Of a DNA stretch of 64,000 nucleotides, positions 47,201 to 59,200 are shown one piece after another. Each line of letters begins with the position of its first letter. The stretch's first letter is position 1. Source of the stretch: Rattus norvegicus (Eukaryota > Chordata > Mammalia > Rodentia > Muridae); assembly GCF_036323735.1 (NCBI RefSeq), contig NC_086020.1, positions 121,833,710 to 121,897,709 of the forward strand, written 5' to 3'. Below the pieces are notes generated by a model, which was not told the origin of the DNA, made no database searches, and saw nothing but the letters and a program-made list of their open reading frames with translations. The position numbers were made by a program, and so were the translations under genes.

Positions 47201-50200
47201 AGTTGGATGAGCCTGAGCCAAGAGCTTTAGAACCAGCAGGTAAATGCAACTGACATGGATATCGGAATGTGTTATTTTCCAGGAATCCAGAAAGGCTTAG
47301 CCACTACAAGATTATAGGGTTTGAATACTTCTTTCCAGCTGCTGTCTGCTAAAGTGTTTTGAGTTATAATTGTCTTGTGTTTTCATCACCAAAAGATAGA
47401 GCCCTGTTTTGCCAGTACTCATACTAAAGGATGTAGGGTAATCTTCGTGGTTTTGACTTAAATTTTTCAATTGCTGTGTGATGATAATTTCTCGTGTTTA
47501 TTGGACATTATCTTTAAGAGGGAGACACAGATTATGTTTAAGTCATTTCTTCCACCTTCAACTAGGTCTGTTGTTACTGACTTTTAAAATTCTACATCTA
47601 TTCTGGTATTTATTAGATGTCTGTTGTACAAATAACGTTCCATCCTGAGGGTTCCCTTTAACTTTATTGGTAGTATCCTTTGATGTACAAAACATTTTAC
47701 TTTTGATAAATCCAGTTTTCTTCTGTTGTGTGTACCTTTGATGCCATACCTAAGAAATTACTGCCAAATCTAGTGTGATGAAGTTTTCCCACTGTGGTTG
47801 CTTTTTAGAGCTTTATAGTTTTAGCTATTATATTTATGTAATGCTGTATTTAAAGGTTTTTAGTAAATTTTTATCTTGTATAAGATGCTAGTGCCCAACT
47901 TCATTCTATTACTTGGGAATATTAGTTTTCCCAGAAGCACTGAAACAAAACCCTTATTACTCCTGTTAAAAACACTTAGATTGTGTCTTTCTGGGCACTT
48001 TGACCTATGTGTCTGCCCTTATAATAATAATTGTTTTGATTACTGTTACATTATTCTGATTACATAGCTTTGGAATAAGTTTTGAAATTTGGATATGTGA
48101 TTCTCCAGTTTTAGGGGTTTTTTTTTCTTTTCAAAATATTTGGCTATTTGTCCCTGGTATTTTCCAATGAAGATTTCCTTTTATAGTTTTTTTCTTATTG
48201 AGATTATTTGCTCATAATAAGCATAATTTAATGTCCTTAGTTTTCTTTCTGCTTGAGTCAAACTCTCTTGAGTACATAGATTTTAAATTCTTTCTTCTGA
48301 GTTTTCAACTTGCTTTTCTTGAGTCCAGGTGTATGTGTCTAACTCTAGTTAGCATTTTCTCTACTGTGAAGTCTCAGATAACAGCAGCATGCTTTCCTTG
48401 CTTGTTTGTACACCTTTAACTGGTTTTCATCTTAAACTTAGTCTAGAGGTGTTCTTTCTGCTTTATTTTAACTAAGTTAAAAACCTTAGCTTCTAGAACC
48501 TTTTTGGATTTTTTCCTTTGTGTCCCTCTGGTGTAATGTCATGAACTTTTCCTTTGTGTCCCTCTGGTGTAATGTCATGAGCTTTTCTTGTTTGTCATGT
48601 GCTCTTTAGCTTTTAGGAGTGAGCTGGAAAATATTTACAAAGACTCAGACTGAACCCATTAGAAAATTTATAACATTGTCCTATTAAAAGCCTGATGACA
48701 GCAGCATTTTAAATAATTTCAGTCCTTTTGATAAAATGTTCAAGTGTCTTACAAAGTATTATTATGAATAGGAGATTGCTCCTAAGCATCTGAAACAATG
48801 CTCTACTGAGTTTCAGAGTGTTGCCACTTTCACAAGGAAGCTAAACTGCTGTTACGATTAGGAACCTCAGAAAGTAGTTTGGATAACTGATGTCAGAGTA
48901 GGAAAGATCAGTGTGAGCCAAGGTACAATTGATGATGACAGAATTGGCAGAAAAGTGTAAAGAATATAACCATTATGTATTGCTCTTTTTAGATTCTTGT
49001 TTGTTTGTTTGTTTGTTTTTATTGCATTTTTGGGTTACTGTTACTGCAGAATAGTAAAAAGCTGCTAGCTGTCAGCTCTTTAGAATATTGGCATTTCATT
49101 GATTCCTATGCTTTCGTTTTATTTACAGGACCTCCTCCTATTCCTGCAGAACCTATTGTTACACCTGAAGCAGCATATATTTCAAAAGTACAATATGGTA
49201 GGTAATGTTCCTTTTAGAAGATAAACCCATTGAAAAATTAAAGTGTACAGATATGAAGATAGACCTTAACATTTTGTTAAGATCTTTCATGCTTCTATTA
49301 AAATAGAAGTTCCCCTTAAAAATTGCTTGTAGGAAGAGAAAAGAAGTTGGAGAGGGAAGAATTAAAAAGGGATTTGAGCCAGTTCCAATGGTATAGCATT
49401 ATATGAATCCTAGCTGTTCTGGGAGCTGAGGCAGGAGGAGAACAAATTCAAGGCTTGCCACTCCACCAACAGCCTGTCAGTTTAGTGAGTCTTGTCTAAA
49501 AATGAAAGAGGGATCTTGGACCCAGCTTGGTGATAGAATACTTGCCTACATGGTGTGAGAACTTTGGCTCTGTTGTCAGAACAACACAAAATAGTTGGGG
49601 GACAGGTCCTTTCAATATGGAGGTAGATTAATAAGGCATGTACATGGTAGACATATATACATGCAGATAAAAATAGAAAAATACATCTTTAAAATATATA
49701 CATATATGATACATATATCCAGTTGAAGTTATATGTGACTAAGGACTAATTCATTCTCATACTTTAATTTCTTCATTTTAAAAATTGCTATTAAAGCTAT
49801 ACCTCATCAAATTATCATGAGGATTGGGTTGATAGGCATAAAATATATGAGTATCTGACACACAGAAACAGCACTTTCATTGTTTTGTTGTGACACTGTC
49901 ACATTCAATATTGTATAGTAGTTGTGTCCTTGACTGGTATACCATTGTCTCCTGGAAGGCAGGATGTTTTTAATTTGTATGTTGATGATATCTGAGAGAT
50001 ACTTCAGACTTTAAGGTGTTGTGGTAAAATTAAAAAGAAAGGTTTCTTTTAACCCGCACTAGGGCCAGCACCATAGGGCCATATGGCATCTGTGGGATAT
50101 TTTCATCTCAGTCAATAAAGGGACTCACCTGCTAGGCTCCATCACATATCACATTGCTGATGGCTACTCTCTGAGCCCAGCAACAATCTCTCTACCCATC

Positions 50201-53200
50201 TAGTTCCCAAGGCAGTTTGCCACCATGCCAGACATACACATCCCATTTCCATGGCGGCCCAGTGTATCCAGCCACCACACACACACTCTTGAACTCAATT
50301 AAATCACCACATGAAAGAACACCCAACACAAACCTCTGATCCAATTGATAAGATATAATTACTTACTGTCTTAGGTAGGGTTTTATTGCTGTGAACAGAC
50401 ACCATGACCAATGTAAGTTTTATAAAGGACAACATTTAATTGGGGCTGGCTTGCAGGTTCAGAGTTCAGTCCATTATTATCAAGGCAGGAGCATGGCAGC
50501 TTCACAACATCTAGGCAGGCATGGTGCAGGAGGAGCTGAGTTCTACATCTTCACCCAAGGAAGCCAGGAACAGACTGAGCACCCTTAGGCAGCTAGGAGG
50601 AGGGTCTCCAAGCCCATGCCAACAGTGACACACTTCCTCTAACAAGGCCACACCTTCTAATAGTGCCACTCCCTGGCCAAGCCTATGTAAACCATCACAC
50701 CCACCTAGATAAGATTTATTCATTCATCTAGACACACAGAATCTTGTACACCTCCATCCCTTAAGAATATTCATAACAACCTGTAGATGTGCAGAGAAAA
50801 ATCTTAACATCTGCTGCCATGTTTTCTCAGCTGCCCTCTCCTCTCGCTCTGGTCTTCTCCCTCTCTAAAACTTTTCTCCTGCCCATCCTTCCTTCTCGTC
50901 CAGTGACAGGCCTCATTCTATCCTGTACCTACCTTCACCTGCATAATGAGGACATTACATTTCATCCTTTCTGTCTAATTAAAAAAACTTTCTCTCAAAT
51001 ATAGACTGAACACAACTATTATCATTTTGTAATTAAAAACATATACATAACACCCAGTCCAACATTTTATCAGTTAAACAGGGCATTTAGTTAGCCATTC
51101 CAGCTTAAGAAAGGCTTAAAATCTATACTATATCCTGTCTGGCTTGTATACGATTGGATAACTATCTAATTAAGTATGTATTTTTAAAGTTAAACAGCCT
51201 GAGTAGGCTATGACACTGTAATCAGTCTTCAACCCAGTCAGAAATATTAGAATGACCAAATTCCTATAAACATAGGAAGCCTAAGTGAAAAGTTTCCCTT
51301 TCATTGTTGTCATTTAGTTAGGCTTGCTTTCTTTTAGCCAGCCTTACTGTTGTATTCATCTTCCTAAGACAGAAAAAGGTCTCAAATATATTTGGGTGGA
51401 CAGACAGGGTAAATAACCACATTCAAAAGGCAAAATACACCAAAAGATAGGTATGGCCCCTTGACCTCAGAGGTGTGAGGATTCATGAATAGCCTTGAGG
51501 GCTCAATCTACACAGGTGATTGCATACTGTTGGAAGAAGTTTTGCCATTCTCATCAGCCACTGTAGATGTTTACAGTGACCAAAGTGACAGAGTTCAAAC
51601 AAGAATCCAGATCACATCACCCTGGGAAAACAGGTTATAGTATATGATATAGTGTAAAAAATAATATAAAAGTCCAATTTGGAAAGTTGAGTTTTGGAGC
51701 CAAATGTCAGAAAAAGGTGAGCAAACAAATATATGATGTTAAAATAGGAATAGAATGTTTTGAAAAATAAAGATTCAAGACCCACAAAAAATTTACTGAA
51801 CATTTCATGTTGGGCAAGTTATCAAGGTGGTAATAGTCTACAGGCTATCTACTTTGCAGTATATTTCTAGTGGACTATATCTGCATGAGAAGAGTACTGT
51901 GTTGTCTCTGAACATAGATTCAGGTTATTCATGATAGTGGGTTTCACTTGAAATAAGTATCTGTAGTTCAAGAAGTGGTATAATAAGACTGGCGAGGGTT
52001 CAAGACTAAGTAATTACCAAGTGAGCTTTAACGTGGTTTGGTTTTTATGTTTCAGTGTTGTATGTCTATATTTATAGATTGTGTCCCCAAATACCTCTAG
52101 GGAATTTGTGGTGCTGGTTCAGCATCTGGAGAGGGAGACTTGTGAATCTATATCTCATTTCTATGAAAAAAAGGATTAATTAAAAATGTTTATAATGGAA
52201 GCTTTTTTTTTTTAATTCTGGGTGATAGAGACACTAGTCCACTCAGCTTAACTCAAGGTTCAGTTTTCTAATTTGTGATTGTCCTTTTATTCTTTGTCTT
52301 TTTTTAAAATATAACTCACTTGGTAGGTAATAAGTGTTAATAATATGAACAAATAAAAAGTTCAGTTAACAGGAACAGAAAAATGGACTCAAGTTATATC
52401 CATTTAGCAGAATACTGAGATATATGTGTCTTCTAGAAAATAATGATTATTAAAGGAATTTATTGAAAAATTTAAGTAGTCATACATTTCTTATATATCA
52501 TTGCATGAATGCAAAAATCATTTCACTTGTTTTGACAATATTAAATGAAACATGAACCACTTAATAAACCATTAGCACTCACCATATACCAAGAACCTTT
52601 TTCAGTGGGCTAAGCACATTGACAAGTTCATGTACCCTAGAGCTCAGGAAGCCAGTGACTTCAGAGGATCATGAGTGAAGGCCAGTCTGGTATACAGTGA
52701 GATATTGTCTTTAAAAACAAACAGAAAACAGTGCTGTACAACCACCTTTGAGAAACACTGCACTGAGGATATTTGCAGTTTCTTACCCGGGACAGCAGGG
52801 GCCTTTCCTTAGCAATGCACAGCTGTAAATGACCAAAACAGCAGGCCTTTCTGCCTTGCAGTTTTAGGCTACATCATGTTAAAAATTATAAATAAAGCTT
52901 CCTGTGAAACTCTGATGTATATTCTTGGCTATGTGCACTATTCTGCTGGTGATTCTGCTTACTTAAAATTATTTGAACTGCCTTTCAAGGTCAAGAAGAT
53001 TTTTTTGGGGAACATGGGGAACCTATATCAGGACTTCAAATGCTTTTGATTTGCACTGATTTTCATTGGGGCAAATAATACATATTTTTTGTCATGATGA
53101 GTATAATGAATATGTTTTGATTGTCACAGGTTGGGAGGATTATTACTATTAAGTGGTATGTTGCAGTATGTAAGATAGACAGTACTGTACAGCAAAAAAA

Positions 53201-56200
53201 ATTGCCTTGTCTCAGATGGGTTTGAGAATCATGTCTGACTGAGTTCTGCAAACATAAACAGTGGTGTTCAGATAATAAGGTTGGTACTGACATATCATTC
53301 GTAAGAAGTTACAGAGCTCTGTAATTTGTAAATTTTCTTACAACTGAATATAACCAAACAGAAGTGGAAATTTGTCTACATATCTATCTCTATAAATTAC
53401 TAATGTTATTGCAAAGTAACACACCTCTTAGAAAAATAACAGTCCTCTTCAATTCATACTGTTTTTTATTTTTCCTAGAAGGGAGACAAGTCCAGTATGC
53501 CAAGATTTCACAGCTTGTTAAAGAAACATTTAGTCAACTAATTTCTAGTCACTCACAATATCTGAAATGTAGCAGTTCATTGGCTGCTTTCATTATTGAA
53601 AGAGGTAAGTCCATATATTTGGTATATGTTACTCTACAGAAGAATTAATACCTTAATGATTTGACCCATATTGTATAATATTTTATGTTCTGCTTCTGTA
53701 GATTGTAATTTTACATTGATTTGAAGATCTTTTATGATAGGTGAATCATTTAATGCAAAGCTTCTCAAGGAAGAGACAAAATGGACTGACCAGGAGCCAG
53801 CAGAGAGTACAGAATAATGAAAGGCCTAACCTTTAAACCTTGCCCTACCAGAAGCAGTGCCTTCTCTACATCAACCCTCACTATAGCAGACACCAAAGAG
53901 AGAGCAATAAATTAATGTCTTTATTATCAAATAAGAAAATATCAAAATATGAAAGAGTATGTTCCTGTGGACATTTTGATGTTACAGTCTCTTTTAACTT
54001 TATCTTGCATTTTAATGTTTAGAGTTTGAATTTTTATTAGAGATATTGATAAAACAATTTTTGATATTTGATATATTCTTAAGAAACTTGTATGATCCAG
54101 GTGGGAAGAGAATATATATATATCATATTTATAAGATATATATCTCATATATTTTATACATGTGTGTATATATAAATATATATCTTTAAGATGATAAAAA
54201 ATGAAAAACTGCATTAACCTTGCAAGCATGTGAGAATGTGAACATATTGGCACACCCTTTTTTAATTGCAGAACTTAGAGACAGGAGGATCATAACATAA
54301 GGATCAGTCTGGAATTACATGGTTAGGTCCTGTTTCAAAAAGCAAGTTATGAGAATTCATGGATAGGAGAGGTCACTGAATGAAAACCTTATGCAATAGG
54401 CGAGACTTAAGCTGAAGCTTTAAAGGCTAGTGGGTTCCCTGAAGAGGAGAGGAAATATTTTTAGACAGAGGAAGGCATGAGAAACAAATGTGGTGGTAAA
54501 TATTTATTGTGGACAATAAATATTCAACAATTCAACAAGGAGATGAATTTATTGATAATACATGGTAGCATATATACAGAAGTAAAATAAAATATATTAT
54601 TAATATATGGTATTAGACTACAAGGTGGCTTAAAAGCCAGTCAAAACTAGATTTAGTAAGATTAATAATGTGAAAGATATTTAGATAAGAGATAATCACA
54701 GTGAAGCTGTTGCACTGGAATTTCTGTATAAGTACTGGGAACATGAATAAAAGTAGAAAATCTATATTTAAATTGATAATATGAAGGTGATAGCAATATT
54801 CTAGTGTCAATAAAAATCATCACTTAAAGTTCATATAGTAGAATGGTGACTCCCATGTTCACTGAAATTCTGGAAGGTGCTATGAAGTTGTATGAAGCAT
54901 ATGAGAGAGAATTAAAATGTTTTAGGAAATACAAGTGTGTATGAGGGCTGGTAAAGTCTGAGGCAAGCCACATGGACATTCCTGCAGTAATTCACGTGGG
55001 TCCCTAGACTGCATCACCTTGCTTCCTTGCCTAAGAAGCTAACTAGAAAATGGACGGATCTGGAAATTACTAAGTGAGCTGACACAGGCCAAGAAGAAAA
55101 TCACATCCTATCTCACATGCAGATTTTAACTGTTAGTGTTGGCATGTGTGTAAGTAAGTGGAGTGGGCACAGGGTGTGAAGCTAGGTAGGAAACAAGAGT
55201 TAGTATTAAGGAGGGGAGTAGGGGCGAAAGGATATATGTGATGGAAGAGCAGAAAGGAGCCCACTGAGGTGGAAAGCTGTAAGGTAGAGGGCACCTAAGG
55301 AGGAAAAGCAGAAGCAAATTCATTTCATAAACGCTATAATAAGTGAGGGGAAGAATATCTTCTGGCCTTGGCATTCCGTTCATGTAAACAGGCAGGCCTT
55401 GGAGCTCATCATTGATGTCAGTTCTGTACATATTCACATCATAAACGCAGGTACATGAATATGTCACAGGAATAAAAATGCAGTAGTTTTTAAATGAGCT
55501 TAGAGGTAGAACTTGAACATAGAGAGAGGGAGGTTAACTAACAACTCACTGCTCTTTCAGGGGGACATCATGAAGTTGTGGCTATAGGCACAGGGGAATA
55601 CAACTACAGCCAGTGCATCAAGCCCAATGGAAGGGTGCTGCATGATACTCACGCAGTTGTCACTGCGAGAAGGTCTCTCCTTAGGTAAGGGAAAGCGTGT
55701 GCTAATGCCTTCATTAGTAATGCTCTCACACCCAAGCAACTACACAGAAACTCCCCTGTTTTCAAGTGGAACTTTACTCATAACAGAGCAAAGACTATCA
55801 ATCTTTTATCCAAGTCATTTGATATTTTTATGTTGTGGTAACATTGCCATGGTAATTGGTGTCTTGTGTAGGTTTTGGTGATTTCCTTGGGAACTAAGTT
55901 TTAAGAGCACTACAAGAGGGATCTGGTGAGATGACTCTGAGGTTGAGAGAACCGACTGCTCTTCTAGAGGTCCTGAGTTCAATTCCTAGATGGTGGCTCA
56001 CAACCATCTAGTGGGATCTGGCGTCCTCTTCTGGCATGTAGGCATATATGCAGGCAGAATACTACATAAATAAATACTTTTAAAAAATTCTTTAATCTTT
56101 TTTTTTTACAGTACAGTCATTGTCCCCCTCCTGGTCAGCCTTCTGACTGTCCTTCACCTCATACCTTCCTCAACCCCCAGACATCTCTACTCCCTGGATC

Positions 56201-59200
56201 TCCAAGTCCCTTGAGGGTTAGGTGCATCTTATCTCACTGGGACCAGACCAAGCAGTCTGGGCTTGTCAGGGCTTCATATCAGCTGGTGTATGCTATCTGA
56301 GAGATCTCCAGGTCCAGGTTAGTTGAGACTACTGGTTAGTTGAGACTTCCTATGGCATCTCCCTCCTCCTCAGCCTCTTTCAGCTAATTCAACCACAGGG
56401 TTCCCCAGCTGGCTTCTGTCTATTGGTTGGATGTATCTACATCTGACTCAGCTGCTTTTTGGGGCCTCTCAGAAGGCTCCTGTCTGTAAGCACACCATAG
56501 CATCAGTAATAGTGTCAGGCCTTGGATCCTCCCCTTGAGCTGGATCCCAATCTGAGCCTGTCACTGGACCTCCTTTTCCTCAGGCTCTTCTCCATTTTTG
56601 TCCCTGCAGTTCTTTTAGACAGAAACAATTCTGGGTCAGAGTTTTTGACTGTGGCATAGCAACCCCATCCCTCCACTTGATGCCCTGTCTTTCTCTTGGA
56701 GGTGGACTCTATAAGTTCCCTCTCCCCACTGTATGGCATTTTTCTAAGGTCTCTCCCTTTGAGTCCTGAGCATCTCTCACCTCCCAGGTCTCTGGTACAT
56801 TCTAGAGGGTACCCCTAATTCCTACCTCCTGAGGTTGCCTGTTTCCATTCTTTCTGCTGGCCCTCAGGGCTTCAGTTCTGTTTCTCCCCAGCCCCCAATG
56901 CCTGGTCATTTTCCCCTCTCCCTACCATCTCCCACCCAGGTCCCTCCCTCACTCTGCCCCCCCCCCCATGACTGCTTTCTTCTCTCTCCCAAGTGGGATT
57001 GAGGCATCCTCACTTAGGCAACCCTTTGGCTGGTTAACTTTCAATTCTGAGGATTGTATCCTGGGTATTCTGTATTTTTGGGCTAATATCCACTTATTAG
57101 TGAGTACATACCATGCATGTCCTTTTGGGTCTGAGTTACCTCACTCGGGAATAAATCTTTTTTTAAAAAGGGCACTGCAAGATATTTTAAAGTTAGAAAT
57201 ATCACCTTTGAAAGATTAAAGTTATTGGAAAGTGTAACATTATGTTAACACAAACTTGATCTTATTTCACATCTAAATTAGATATACTTACCCAAAGATA
57301 GCACCAGAAAAGCACAGGTTTCCAGTTACAAATTCCTCCAATACTCTTCTATTACTCAACAGAGTATAAACAATGTATCCTTTGCTTTGTGACCCATTTG
57401 GGGTTAAATGATTATTCCAAAGAGGCCATATATCAGATATCCCTGAATTTACATTACAATTCATAACAGTAGCAAAATTACAGTTACGAAGTAGCAACAA
57501 AATAACTTTATGGCTGGGGGTCCTCATAACATGGGGAACTGTATTAAAGGGTTGCAGCATTAGGAAGGTTGAGAACACTGCTTTAAGCTGATAGACCAAA
57601 AGAGAAGGAAAAGGGCTGAATTCAGATTCACAAGAGGAAAAAGTAGCAGGTGGTTCAAAAGATCAAGAGTGTTTGTGTATAAAACATGAGGAGTGGGACT
57701 TGAGTATTACCTCCTGTAATATACACTGACTTTTGGTTCTTCTAAACTATCAAACTTCTCACAGAATTGCCACTATAGCAAATATCCAGTCAAGGTGGAG
57801 TAAGTGTCATCTTCCAGCTTGAGCAGTTGTCAGCATTCTGTTCCTCTTGTTTAATTCCTGTGTTCTCGTTGTTGCTGCTTTCTTTGCTGGAATATTTTAA
57901 AACAAATGTAGGTAGATCTGTTTTAGCTAAAAAAATGCAATTAGGTATCTCTATTAAGGAAAGAATTATATAATGTTTAAAGTTATTAGAGTGCTGGGAA
58001 ATGGGCAAGTGTGCTTGCTCTGCAAATGTGAGGACCTGTTGGCACATCCCCAGAACTGGAATACAGAGCTGAATATGGCTGCTTGTTCCTGTGACCCTAG
58101 CCTTAGGGAGTGGAGATGGCCAGATCCGGAAAGCTGGAGGACCTGCTAACCCAGCCTAAACTGACTTGGCATGCACACACATGTACATACACCACACACA
58201 TACAGTATTGTGGAAGCCCATAGGAGTTAACTCATTGTTGTCCACTTTTCCTTGATGCTGATGATATTATCTGACTTTCTTAATGCTACCTCTAAAGTGT
58301 GAAGTTTTTCTCATGCTTGGCATTGTTATTCACTTTGTACAACCCATAATGTTCCCTGTGCTCTATCTGTGCTCTTGGGTTTTTCTTCAACAGCACTAAG
58401 AAACAATGTTAAAGTGGTGATAGTGATGGTAGCAAAGAGGAGGAACTTACTTTGATAGGAAAAGGGCAACAAATTGACTCTTCTGAACTATCTCAGGAGG
58501 AAAGAAGGAACCTGGAGAAATGGGTCCTTTGCAAGATCTGATAAGAGTCTTGAATGTGGGTGTAGAATAGTAATAAAGCACCGATGCTTTCGTATGAGTT
58601 ACAGGGCAGTCCCCAGTGAGGACTTCTTGAGGGACTTAATGTTTCACTAATTAAAGTTATAAGATTCTTATCAATATCAAAGCTGTTGACATAAAGAGAC
58701 ATTGCTCAGGTTATACTTAGTTATATACTAATTAAGATACATCTGTATGAAGTTGTATTACTTAACGAAGTTACAACATTTATTTTAGGTACTTTTATAG
58801 ACAGCTTCTGCTCTTCTATAGTAAAAATCCTGCTATGATGGAAAAGTCAATCTTTTGTACAGAGCCAGCTTCTAATCTACTTACTCTGAAACAGAACATC
58901 AACCTTTACCTCTACATGAACCAGTTGCCTAAAGGATCAGCCCAGATTAAGTCACAGTTGTAAGTATTATGGAAGTTGTTTTTAAAAGACAGTAGGATGA
59001 TCACTATATGTTCTGAATCCCTTTCTCAAGCAGAAAGAGTAAGCCCATGTGTATCCACATTCTCTGTAGCCTTGAGTTGTTACCTTTTGGCTCAGGACAC
59101 AACAAGTCCACCAGCATCAGCACCTCCTTTCCACTCACGCTGATCTATGACACTTTAAAAACATACTTGTGCTTCACCACTCTCTTTTTCTATTTTATTG

